From Christensenella sp. UBA1260 (GTDB lineage Bacteria > Bacillota > Clostridia > Christensenellales > CAG-917): a DNA stretch of 10,893 bases. The stretch is from positions 5,288-16,180 of the forward strand of contig DBVQ01000099.1 of NCBI GenBank assembly GCA_002308155.1. Reading direction: 5' to 3'. Shown piece by piece: positions 1 to 7,362 of this stretch. The position numbers and the translations under genes are program-made. Below the pieces are notes generated by a model. That model was given only the letters and a program-made list of their open reading frames with translations, searched no databases and had not been told where the DNA came from. Within the stretch, counting starts at the first letter, position 1. Each line of letters starts with the position of its first letter.

Positions 1-2868
1 GGTAAGCGTGTCGACTATTCCGGTCGTTCCGTTATCGTTGTCGGTCCTGAGCTCAAACTCTATCAATGCGGTTTGCCAAAAGAAATGGCACTTGAACTCT
101 TCAAGCCGTTCATTATGAACAAACTTGTTGAGAGAAACCTCTGCCACAACATCAAGAGCGCAAAGCGTTTCGTTGATACGGGCAAAAATCAAGTTTGGGA
201 TATCTTGGAAGAAATCATCAAGGATCACCCAGTGCTCTTGAACCGTGCTCCAACGCTCCACAGACTTGGTATTCAAGCATTTGAACCGGTGCTCGTTGAA
301 GGTAGAGCAATCAAGCTTCACCCACTCGCCTGCGGCGCATTCAACGCCGACTTCGACGGCGACCAAATGGCTGTTCACGTACCGCTCTCAATCGAGGCAC
401 AAGCAGAAGCAAGAATCCTCATGCTCTGCACGAACAACATCTTGAAGCTTTCGGACGGCAAACCAATCGTCGTTCCGACACAAGATATGATCATCGGGGC
501 TTACTATCTCACGATAGTAAAACCGGGTGCACTTGGCGAAGGCAACTACTACAGCTCATTTGACGAAGCAATGATGGCGTATCAAGATCACGATCTTACG
601 CTTCAATCTCTCTGCTACATCCGCACAAAGTATACTGACTTTGACGGCAACGAGAAGACAAAACTCTTGCACACAACACTCGGCCGCTGCATCTTCAATG
701 ACAACATCCATCAAGATTATCAATTTGTTGACAGAACAAAGGAAGAGAATCTTGGCGAACTTGAAATTGAAGGCATCCTCGGCATCAATGCAAGCATTGA
801 TGAAAAGCAATTCCACGCAGTCGTTGATTTGTTCAGAAATCACGCAAGCGACAAGGACGCATACGCACGCGCTCGTTCAATACTTAGAAGAGCTGATCTC
901 TCCGACGCACAAGTCGCAAAGATTGAAGATGCAATAAAAGCAAGCGGCAATCTTGACATTGACGACAACAAGAATCACCTCCTTGAAATCACATCACTTC
1001 GTGAAGCAATTCAAAAGGTGCTCGGCAAGAAGGCAATGGCTATCGGCAAGAAGCAACTCTCTATGATCATTGACAACTGCTTCAAGTATCACGGAGCAAC
1101 CGAGACAGCTATGATGCTCGACAAGGTCAAAGCACTCGGCTACAAGTATTCAACAATCGGCGCAGTCACGACATCCGTCTTTGATATGCACATCCCGGGC
1201 GACAAGAAGGAGCTCATCCGCGAAGCGGAAGCTCAAGTTGTCAAAGTTGAAAAACTCTATGCTCGTGGTATCTTCTCCGAAGAAGGCCGCTACAAAGAAA
1301 TCATCAAGATTTGGAAGGCAGTCCAAGAAAAGGTCGAGGAAGAACTCGCAAAAGGTCTTGACGACTTCAACCCAATTTGGATGATGGCAAACTCCGGTGC
1401 TCGTGGTAGCATGCAACAGATTCGTCAGCTCGCAGGTATGCGTGGTCTTATGGCGGACCCATCGGGCAGAACAATCGAGCTTCCTGTTCGCTCTTCATTC
1501 CGTGAAGGTTTGTCCGTTCTTGAATACTTCATTTCATCTCACGGTGGAAGAAAAGGTCTCGCGGACACAGCTCTTAAGACGGCTGACTCCGGTTATCTTA
1601 CAAGACGTCTCGTCGACGTTTCTCACTCCGTCATCGTGCGCGAGCAAGACTGCGGCGACACAAAGGGCACGTTCATCACGGCAATCCGCGGCGAAATCAA
1701 CGGCAAAGACAACATTGTTGAATCCATGGCGGACAGAATCGCAGGCAGATACACAGTGAACGACGTTGTCAATCCTGAAACAGGCGAGATTATCCTTGAA
1801 GCAGACACACTCATCTCTTCCGACAAGGCAAAAGAAATCGACAAGATTTTGACGGACGCATGGCAAAAGGCGGGCAGCGATATGCACCATCAACCGGGCG
1901 TGCTCATCCGCTCAATCCTCACCTGCAAGACGAGAAACGGCGTCTGCGTCAAGTGCTACGGCAAGAACATGGCATCAGGCAATCCTGTCAAGATTGGTGA
2001 AGCAGTCGGTATCATCGCTGCACAATCCATCGGTGAACCTGGTACACAGCTCACGATGAGAACCTTCCACTCGGGCGGTGTTGCAACGGACGACGATATC
2101 ACACAAGGTTTGCCACGTGTTGAAGAATTGTTTGAAGCAAGAAAGCCAAAAGGACAAGCAGTCATCACAGAAGCGGGCGGTGCAGTGCACATCTCCGAAG
2201 ACCGTCGTGAAATCACAGTCACAGGTCCGGACGGTGAGACAAAATCCTACGCAATCCCATATAACGCAAATATTCTCGTTGAAGAAGGCGAACTTTTGAA
2301 CGCAGGCGACCCACTTACTCGTGGTTCTATCAACCCACAAGATATGCTTAGAGCAAAGGGCGTCAAGGGTGTTCAAGAATACATCGCAAAGGAAGTTCAA
2401 TCTGCATACCGCACGGCGGGCGTCGAAATCAACGACAAACACGTCGAAGTTATCGTTCGTCAAATGCTCCGCAAGGTAAGAATTGAAAACCAAGGCACAA
2501 CAAATATGCTCCCGGGCACTCTCGTCGATATCTTCGCTTATGAAGACGAAAACGAAAAGGCAATCGAGAACGGTGGCGAACCGGCAACTGCAAAGCGTAC
2601 GCTTCTTGGTATTACAAAAGCTGCTCTTGCAACCGAGTCCTTCCTCTCTGCTGCATCCTTCCAAGAGACCGCAAAAGTCTTGGCAGAAGCTGCAATCAAC
2701 AACAGAGTTGACCCGCTCATCGGTCTCAAAGAGAACGTTATTATCGGCAAGCTCATTCCTGCAGGTACAGGTATGAAGTGCTACAAGAACATCACAACCA
2801 TCCCGGCAGAACAACCAAGACAAGAGGAAATCGAAGTCCCAGTTCTCGAGGATGTTGAAGAAGACTAA
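1..2868 (+). CDS. rpoC: DNA-directed RNA polymerase subunit beta' (3' part, N-terminus outside window)
   Basis: This is the largest catalytic subunit of RNA polymerase; it forms the active centre with RpoB. The frame is open from base 1, and its first residues (GKRVDYSGRSVIVVGP) are already conserved beta' sequence, so the real start lies upstream and the ATG at 73 is internal. The Mg-binding NADFDGD motif is at 343-363. The bridge helix is around 1519-1620 (YFISSHGGRKGLADTAL). The four zinc cysteines are at 1651, 1924, 1945 and 1954. The trigger-loop region (AAQSIGEPGTQLTMRTFHSG) lies at about 2020-2079. The conserved C-terminal block (NMLPGTLVD, TKAALATESFLSAASFQET) precedes an acidic tail. 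Compared with Clostridia and Bacillus proteins recalled from memory, about 85 extra residues sit between the ELEIEG segment (763-774) and the GKKQL segment (1045-1059). The stop TAA overlaps the metK ATG by one base. Identity is certain; only the N-terminal third is missing. Confidence 0.98.
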   Translation, partial: GKRVDYSGRSVIVVGPELKLYQCGLPKEMALELFKPFIMNKLVERNLCHNIKSAKRFVDTGKNQVWDILEEIIKDHPVLLNRAPTLHRLGIQAFEPVLVEGRAIKLHPLACGAFNADFDGDQMAVHVPLSIEAQAEARILMLCTNNILKLSDGKPIVVPTQDMIIGAYYLTIVKPGALGEGNYYSSFDEAMMAYQDHDLTLQSLCYIRTKYTDFDGNEKTKLLHTTLGRCIFNDNIHQDYQFVDRTKEENLGELEIEGILGINASIDEKQFHAVVDLFRNHASDKDAYARARSILRRADLSDAQVAKIEDAIKASGNLDIDDNKNHLLEITSLREAIQKVLGKKAMAIGKKQLSMIIDNCFKYHGATETAMMLDKVKALGYKYSTIGAVTTSVFDMHIPGDKKELIREAEAQVVKVEKLYARGIFSEEGRYKEIIKIWKAVQEKVEEELAKGLDDFNPIWMMANSGARGSMQQIRQLAGMRGLMADPSGRTIELPVRSSFREGLSVLEYFISSHGGRKGLADTALKTADSGYLTRRLVDVSHSVIVREQDCGDTKGTFITAIRGEINGKDNIVESMADRIAGRYTVNDVVNPETGEIILEADTLISSDKAKEIDKILTDAWQKAGSDMHHQPGVLIRSILTCKTRNGVCVKCYGKNMASGNPVKIGEAVGIIAAQSIGEPGTQLTMRTFHSGGVATDDDITQGLPRVEELFEARKPKGQAVITEAGGAVHISEDRREITVTGPDGETKSYAIPYNANILVEEGELLNAGDPLTRGSINPQDMLRAKGVKGVQEYIAKEVQSAYRTAGVEINDKHVEVIVRQMLRKVRIENQGTTNMLPGTLVDIFAYEDENEKAIENGGEPATAKRTLLGITKAALATESFLSAASFQETAKVLAEAAINNRVDPLIGLKENVIIGKLIPAGTGMKCYKNITTIPAEQPRQEEIEVPVLEDVEED

Positions 2869-4046
2869 TGGACAAAAGACTTTTTACATCAGAAAGCGTG
2901 ACCGAAGGTCATCCCGACAAAGTATGCGACCAGATTGCAGACGCAATCCTCGATGATATTTTCAGCGAGGATCCGTCCGCACGAGTCGCGGTCGAGGTGT
3001 GCGCAACGACAGGTATGGTCATGGTGTTTGGCGAAGTGACGACCGAGCACTATTCTGACATACCTACAATCGTGAGAGGTGTCCTCAAAGACATCGGCTA
3101 CAACGACAGCGCACTCGGCTTTGACTACAAGACTTGCGCAGTCATAAGCAGCATACAAGAGCAGTCTCCAGACATCGCGCAAGGTGTAAACCTTGCGAGC
3201 GACAGCGACGGCGACATCTATGACGTGCGCGGCGCAGGCGACCAAGGCATGATGTTTGGCTTTGCGTGCGATGAGACAGAGGAGCTTATGCCTCTTCCTA
3301 TCACACTTGCACACAAACTTACGTCAACGCTTTCTGAGGTTAGAAAGAACGGAGAACTTGATTGGCTCCGTCCGGACGGCAAAGCGCAGGTGACCGTTGA
3401 ATATGAAGACGGCGTGCCGACACGTGTTGATACGATTGTCGTCAGTTGCCAACACTCAGAGGACGTCGATATGGACGAACTCGAGCGTGAAATCATTGAC
3501 AAAGTCATCAACCGCGCAATCCCAGCCGAATATCTTGACGACGACACAAAGATTTATATCAATCCAACGGGGCGATTTGTAATCGGCGGACCGGCGGGCG
3601 ACAGTGGCTTGACAGGCAGGAAGATTATCGTTGACACATACGGTGGCTTCTGTCCTCACGGTGGTGGCTCGTTCTCGGGCAAGGACCCGACAAAGGTGGA
3701 CAGATCCGCTTGCTATATGGCAAGATACGTCTGCAAGAACCTCGTCGCGGCAGGCCTGTGCAAGAGAGTTGAACTCCAAGTCGCCTATGCTATCGGCATG
3801 GCGCATCCTGTGTCCGTCTATGTCAATACGTTTGGCACGGGCATTGCAAGTGATGACGTGATTGCAAAGGTGGTTGAAGAAGTCTTTGATTTCAGACCGC
3901 TTGCAATCATCAACAATCTCCGCCTTGATACACCTATTTACAGAAACACATCCAACTACGGTCACTTTGGAAGAAAGGGCTTCAGCTGGGAAGAAACGGA
4001 CAAGGTGGACGAGCTCAAAGCCACACTTTCAAAGTACAATTTTTGA
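2868..4046 (+). CDS. metK: S-adenosylmethionine synthetase (methionine adenosyltransferase)
   Basis: This cytoplasmic enzyme makes S-adenosylmethionine from methionine and ATP and supplies the cell's methyl donor. The 392-residue length is normal for bacterial MetK. Visible signatures are GHPDKVCDQIADAILD near the N-terminus (residues 14-29, ATP and metal binding), GAGDQG at 122-127, the glycine-rich loop GGGSFSGKDPTKVDRS from residue 265 (phosphate binding), and the conserved YVNTFGTG stretch near the C-terminus. The ATG at 2868 shares its A with the rpoC stop (TAATG), and only a weak GAAGAAG purine run precedes it, so translation is probably coupled to rpoC. There is no room for a SAM riboswitch in front of it, although metK in Firmicutes is often controlled by one. 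A strong hairpin follows the stop. No truncation or missing motif is seen. Confidence 0.98.
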   Translation: MDKRLFTSESVTEGHPDKVCDQIADAILDDIFSEDPSARVAVEVCATTGMVMVFGEVTTEHYSDIPTIVRGVLKDIGYNDSALGFDYKTCAVISSIQEQSPDIAQGVNLASDSDGDIYDVRGAGDQGMMFGFACDETEELMPLPITLAHKLTSTLSEVRKNGELDWLRPDGKAQVTVEYEDGVPTRVDTIVVSCQHSEDVDMDELEREIIDKVINRAIPAEYLDDDTKIYINPTGRFVIGGPAGDSGLTGRKIIVDTYGGFCPHGGGSFSGKDPTKVDRSACYMARYVCKNLVAAGLCKRVELQVAYAIGMAHPVSVYVNTFGTGIASDDVIAKVVEEVFDFRPLAIINNLRLDTPIYRNTSNYGHFGRKGFSWEETDKVDELKATLSKYNF

Positions 4047-4058
4047 ATAAGCAAAAGA

Positions 4059-4090
4059 CAAACGACAGGCGAAGTATAGCCTGTCGTTTG
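4059..4090 (+). terminator. Hairpin after metK, probable intrinsic terminator
   Basis: A perfect 12-base-pair stem lies 12 bases after the metK stop: CAAACGACAGGC at 4059-4070, an 8-base loop at 4071-4078, and GCCTGTCGTTTG at 4079-4090. It is preceded by an A-rich run. The following bases are only moderately T-rich (CTTATAAAG), but if the lowest pairs open, the tail TTTGCTTAT acts as the T-rich tract. It most likely ends the rpoC-metK transcript. The weak T-tract leaves open that it is leaky or only an RNA-stabilising hairpin. Confidence 0.6.
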
Positions 4091-4115
4091 CTTATAAAGT
4101 GATAAACAGCAAACG
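4085..4115 (+). repeat. Inverted repeat overlapping the terminator's 3' arm
   Basis: CGTTTGCT at 4085-4092 and AGCAAACG at 4108-4115 are perfect 8-base complements around a 15-base loop that contains a further short TAT/ATA pairing. The left arm shares six bases (4085-4090) with the descending arm of the metK terminator hairpin, so the two structures cannot both form fully. The function is unknown. Confidence 0.4.
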
Positions 4116-4116
4116 A

Positions 4117-4130
4117 TAGTTTTTGCACAA
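4117..4130 (+). repeat. 14-base direct repeat, copy 1
   Basis: TAGTTTTTGCACAA here is identical to 10044-10057. Both copies are in or at the edge of an intergenic gap, and both are followed by a complementary TGCAAAAA-like segment. Confidence 0.45.
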
Positions 4131-4184
4131 AACGAAGTGTGAAATTGTCAAAATGGCAATATAAACTCTGCGTTTTGCAAAAAC
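4119..4184 (+). repeat. Long imperfect inverted repeat upstream of recD2
   Basis: GTTTTTGCACAAAACG at 4119-4134 is complementary to CGTTTTGCAAAAAC at 4171-4184 apart from a two-base bulge (14 pairs). Inside the loop, ATTGTC at 4144-4149 can pair with GGCAAT at 4155-4160, one pair being G-U. The whole lies in the 5' leader of recD2 and ends 35 bases before its likely start codon. The bases TTGTCA (4145-4150) and TATAAA (4160-4165) resemble promoter hexamers but are only 9 bases apart, so I do not call a promoter here. Confidence 0.4.
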
Positions 4185-4209
4185 AAACTCAAATATCAAA
4201 TCCGAAAAT

Positions 4210-4215
4210 AAGGTG
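4210..4215 (+). promoter_or_regulatory. Ribosome binding site deciding the recD2 start
   Basis: AAGGTG lies four bases before the ATG at 4220. The spacing is short but usable. No comparable purine run precedes the alternative GTG at 4139, so this site supports the shorter protein. Confidence 0.55.
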
Positions 4216-4219
4216 CAAA

Positions 4220-6436
4220 ATGATACTTGAAGGCGAAATAAAAGACGTGATTTTCAGAAGTGAAGAGACAGGCTACACAGTCCTCGATATGAGATGCGAG
4301 GATAGTCTTTTCACGGTTGTTGGTACGTTCCCGCCTTTGAGTATCGGGCAAAACATAAAGGTTGACGGCAAGTTTCAATCTCGCACGATGTACGGCAAGC
4401 AATTTGTCGCGGACAAGATTTGGGTGTCGCAACCAAACAAACTTGAGGGCATAAAGCACTTTCTTGCAAGCGGACTCATCTATGGGCTCGGCCCTGTTAC
4501 AGCGCAGGCAATTGTCGAGAAGTTTGGCGTGGATTCTTTGAACGCTATGAACTATCCCGTTGAGCTTGCCAAGGTGAAGGGCATATCCTTGAAGAGAGCA
4601 ACCGAGTTCTGCATGAGTTATTCAAAGCTCCAAAAGATGCAGGACGCAATTATGTTTTTGCAAAATCTCGGCATCCCAATCAACCTTGCACTCAAAATAT
4701 ACAAAAAATACGAAACGCTGACAGTCAGCAAGGTGCGCAATAATCCGTATCTGCTCATTGACGACATTTCCGGTGTAGGTTTTCAAACTGCGGACAGAAT
4801 TGCAGGCGAGCTTGGCATAGCCAAGGACAGCGACTATCGCATTTGCGCCGCAGTCACCTATCTTTTGAAGGATGCGTCTTCAAAGGCGGGGCACAACTAT
4901 CTACCTTATGAGGACTTGGTGCGTGGCGCGGTTGCGCTTCTTGCGCTTGACGAAGATGTTGAACAGCGCGTGCGCGACAACATCGGCGATATGGTTATGC
5001 TTGGCGACCTCGTCAGCTATGACACGGGCGAGCATACTGCAATTATGCTCAAAAGCGCATATCTCACCGAGAAGGCGATTGCAGCCAAACTCTTGCAACT
5101 TCAAACGGAAGCTGCAGATTTCAGGGCGGACGTTGACTACGAAATCAAGCGTTTTGAGGACGAACAGGGCATAACCCTTCACGCAAATCAAGTCTCCGCA
5201 GTCAAAGAGGCGATTGAAAACGGTGTGCAAATCATAACGGGCGGCCCAGGCACGGGCAAAACCACAATTGTCAAGTGCATTTTGAGGCTCTTCAAAAATC
5301 TCAAACAGTCCGTTGCACTCTGCGCGCCTACGGGACGCGCCGCAAAGCGTCTGTCGCAAGCGACGGGCGAAGAGGCAAAGACGATACACCGCCTCATAGA
5401 GCTTGCGTGGGGCGACGATGAGTTTGGCAGAGAGTTCAACCCTGACATTGACTATAACCACTTGCTTGAAGACGTCGTCATTGTGGACGAAGTCAGTATG
5501 GTGGACGAATACGTCTTCTGCGCATTGCTTCAAGCCATGAAGAGGGGCGCGCGCCTCATACTTGTCGGCGACAAAGATCAACTTGCATCCGTGGGCGCAG
5601 GCAACGTGCTCCACGACCTCATTGCGTCAAAAGAGTTCAATGTGAGCTATCTCACGCAGATATATCGTCAGAGCGAGGAGAGCAAAATTGTTCCGAACGC
5701 ACACAAGATAAACGATGGTGTTATGCCTGAGCTTGACAACAAGAGCAATGACTTCTTCTTTGAAGAGAGACTGGGGGCAGATGATATCTGCGAGACGACT
5801 CTCTCGCTTGTCACAAAGAGATTGCCAAAGTTCCTCGGCATAAGACCGCAAGATATTCAGGTGCTTTGCCCTATGAAGAGGGGAAGCGCAGGAGTTTATA
5901 ACCTCAATCGCGAACTGCAAAAAGTCATCAATCCGCCGTCGCCAACAAAGCGCGAAGTGAGACACGGCGACTTCCTCTTCCGCGAGGGCGACAAAGTGAT
6001 GCAAGTTGTCAACAACTATGAGCTCTCTTGGAAGCAAATTGACGTCTTGACAGTTGAATCAGGCAAGGGCGTTTTCAATGGAGATATCGGTGTGATTGAA
6101 AGCATCAATTCGCAGACTATGCAGTTTACCGTGCGTTTTGATGATGATAAAGTGGCTGTTTATGCAAGTGACAACCTTGACGAGCTTGTGCTTGCCTATG
6201 CTGTCACAATACACAAATCGCAGGGTTGCGAGTTTGATGCGGTTGTCATTGCGCTGGACGCAAACTATATGTTGCAGACAAGAAATCTGCTCTATACCGC
6301 TGTGACAAGAGCAAAAAAACTCGTGGTCATTGCGGGCGCAAAACAGACGATTGCGCGCATGATACGCAACAACGAAACCGCAAGGAGATATTCGCTCCTT
6401 GAAGATTTGATAGCCGAAGAGGCAAAGAGGCTTTGA
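4220..6436 (+). CDS. recD2: RecD2-type ATP-dependent DNA helicase (SF1B)
   Basis: This is a 738-residue 5'-to-3' DNA helicase of the RecD2/RecD-like family, found in bacteria independently of RecBC and linked to DNA repair and replication-fork maintenance. An N-terminal beta-rich domain (LEGEIKDVIFRSEETGYTVL) is followed by helix-hairpin-helix-like segments (GLIYGLGPVTAQAIVEKFG, VKGISLKRA, ISGVGFQTADRIA). Helicase motifs follow: Walker A GGPGTGKT at 341-348 (Lys347), DEVS at 423-426, GDKDQ at 450-454, the YRQSEES arginine at 483, TIHKSQG at 663-669 and VTRAKK at 695-700. I chose the ATG at 4220 because AAGGTG lies four bases upstream and the family usually begins with this LEG segment. An in-frame GTG at 4139 would add 27 residues unlike the family and would start inside the inverted repeat. 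The gene overlaps comF by one base. Confidence 0.95.
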   Translation: MILEGEIKDVIFRSEETGYTVLDMRCEDSLFTVVGTFPPLSIGQNIKVDGKFQSRTMYGKQFVADKIWVSQPNKLEGIKHFLASGLIYGLGPVTAQAIVEKFGVDSLNAMNYPVELAKVKGISLKRATEFCMSYSKLQKMQDAIMFLQNLGIPINLALKIYKKYETLTVSKVRNNPYLLIDDISGVGFQTADRIAGELGIAKDSDYRICAAVTYLLKDASSKAGHNYLPYEDLVRGAVALLALDEDVEQRVRDNIGDMVMLGDLVSYDTGEHTAIMLKSAYLTEKAIAAKLLQLQTEAADFRADVDYEIKRFEDEQGITLHANQVSAVKEAIENGVQIITGGPGTGKTTIVKCILRLFKNLKQSVALCAPTGRAAKRLSQATGEEAKTIHRLIELAWGDDEFGREFNPDIDYNHLLEDVVIVDEVSMVDEYVFCALLQAMKRGARLILVGDKDQLASVGAGNVLHDLIASKEFNVSYLTQIYRQSEESKIVPNAHKINDGVMPELDNKSNDFFFEERLGADDICETTLSLVTKRLPKFLGIRPQDIQVLCPMKRGSAGVYNLNRELQKVINPPSPTKREVRHGDFLFREGDKVMQVVNNYELSWKQIDVLTVESGKGVFNGDIGVIESINSQTMQFTVRFDDDKVAVYASDNLDELVLAYAVTIHKSQGCEFDAVVIALDANYMLQTRNLLYTAVTRAKKLVVIAGAKQTIARMIRNNETARRYSLLEDLIAEEAKRL

Positions 6437-7275
6437 TGAAAGCTGCAGACTTTTTCAAACGACTTGTGAAGGGGCTTGACAATGCGCTCTTTCCAAAGGA
6501 CATAACCTGCGATGCGTGCGGAGCGGAACTTGTGGCTGACACAAGATATCGCCTCTGCGCAAAATGCACGGAGAAGATGCCGATTATCTCAGGGCACAAG
6601 TGTTTGGTTTGCGGTGCGCCGCTCAAAGACGAAAGCGACTATTGTATGCGCTGTCAAAAACAGGAGAGTGTGTTTGAGCGTTCCCGCTCGCCGCTCGTCT
6701 ATGAAAAGGACGCAAAGCATCTCATTTATGACATGAAGTTTCTCGGCAAAAAGTATATTTGCGAGACGCTGGGTGCGATGATGGCGGACTGCTTTGTTGA
6801 AAACAATATGCAGGCGGACGTCATAGTCTTTGTGCCGATGACGGCAAAGGAAGAGAAAAAGCGCGGTTTCAATCAGGCGGAACTCTTGGCGAGAGAGGTT
6901 GGCGGCAGACTCAATATACCCGTGCTCCCTGCGCTCACAAAAGTCAAAGAGACATCCGCGCAGAAAGAACTCACGAGAGCGGATAGAGAAAAGAACTTGG
7001 AAGGCGCATACAAATGCGTGTTTGACGAAGTCAAAAAGTTGAACGTTCTGCTTGTTGACGACATCTTCACAACGGGCGCGACTGCAAATGAGTGCTCAAA
7101 GGCACTGCTCAAGGGCAGAGTAAAAAGCGTAAACGTGTTGACGGCGGCGGTCACAGTGCTTAAGCCGCAAGGCGAAGTTGCCCATGACGACCCGCATAAA
7201 AACCGCAAGGCGAAAAAGCGTCGAAAACTTGACAAAGAAAAACACGACGTAAAACTTGAAATCATTGAAGACTGA
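6436..7275 (+). CDS. comF: ComF family protein (phosphoribosyltransferase-like, double zinc-ribbon)
   Basis: This 279-residue protein belongs to the ComFC/GntX family, whose members are needed for natural transformation in several bacteria and carry a phosphoribosyltransferase fold; the exact reaction is unsettled. The N-terminus has four CxxC pairs (C25/C28, C41/C44, C56/C59, C70/C73), consistent with two zinc sites. The core shows KRGFNQAELLA at about 142-152, LTRADREKNLEGAY at 179-192 and the PRPP-binding loop LLVDDIFTTGATA at 205-217. The ATG at 6436 overlaps the recD2 stop (TGATG), with AAAGAGG at 6424-6430, so it is translationally coupled to recD2; a TTG one codon earlier is less likely. 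After the usual end of the fold (about residue 242) a charged, lysine- and arginine-rich tail of roughly 37 residues is added, making it longer than the approximately 240 residues typical of ComFC. Confidence 0.9.
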   Translation: MKAADFFKRLVKGLDNALFPKDITCDACGAELVADTRYRLCAKCTEKMPIISGHKCLVCGAPLKDESDYCMRCQKQESVFERSRSPLVYEKDAKHLIYDMKFLGKKYICETLGAMMADCFVENNMQADVIVFVPMTAKEEKKRGFNQAELLAREVGGRLNIPVLPALTKVKETSAQKELTRADREKNLEGAYKCVFDEVKKLNVLLVDDIFTTGATANECSKALLKGRVKSVNVLTAAVTVLKPQGEVAHDDPHKNRKAKKRRKLDKEKHDVKLEIIED

Positions 7276-7283
7276 AAATCGGC

Positions 7284-7312
7284 TTCATAATATAGATATT
7301 TTAATGTATGAT
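7284..7312 (+). promoter_or_regulatory. Candidate sigma-A promoter for secA
   Basis: TTCATA at 7284-7289 (4 of 6 matches to TTGACA) is separated by 17 bases from TATGAT at 7307-7312 (5 of 6 matches to TATAAT) in an AT-rich gap between comF and secA. Transcription would start near 7319, inside the hairpin described separately. This is a prediction by eye and the -35 element is weak. Confidence 0.4.
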
Positions 7313-7338
7313 TAATAAAACAATGTTATTGTCATACA
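7305..7338 (+). promoter_or_regulatory. Hairpin / operator-like inverted repeat upstream of secA
   Basis: TGTATGA at 7305-7311 is perfectly complementary to TCATACA at 7332-7338. Inside, AATAA (7314-7318) pairs with TTATT (7326-7330) around a 7-base loop, with one small internal mismatch. It lies 29 bases before the secA start and overlaps the candidate -10 element. It could be a DNA operator for a dimeric regulator or an RNA hairpin. It lacks the GC-rich stem and T-tract of a terminator. Confidence 0.4.
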
Positions 7339-7355
7339 AGAAATAAAGTTCAATC

Positions 7356-7362
7356 AAAGGAG
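7356..7362 (+). promoter_or_regulatory. Strong ribosome binding site of secA
   Basis: AAAGGAG, five bases before the ATG at 7368, is the best Shine-Dalgarno match in the window and fixes the secA start. Confidence 0.8.

Noticed and set aside
1975..2823. Long open frame of 282 codons on the minus strand within rpoC, and similar long minus-strand frames in metK, recD2 and secA
   Set aside because: These are antisense shadows of conserved genes, with Cys/Asp/Val-rich low-quality sequence, no ribosome binding sites and no recognisable motifs.
2700..2867. SAM riboswitch ahead of metK
   Set aside because: The bases preceding metK are conserved rpoC coding sequence ending at the overlap, so there is no untranslated leader.
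4145..4165. TTGTCA and TATAAA as a recD2 promoter
   Set aside because: Each hexamer is a good match, but the spacing is 9 bases instead of about 17, and other spacings give poor -35 matches.
4139..4219. GTG at 4139 as the recD2 start, adding 27 residues
   Set aside because: The added residues do not resemble the family's N-terminus, there is no ribosome binding site, and the region is an inverted repeat. ATG 4220 has AAGGTG upstream and begins with the family-typical segment.
7308..7346. Twelve-codon frame (MINKTMLLSYKK) just upstream of secA as a possible regulatory leader peptide
   Set aside because: No ribosome binding site is present, it is far too short for a SecM-like arrest peptide, and the candidate transcription start lies downstream of its ATG.
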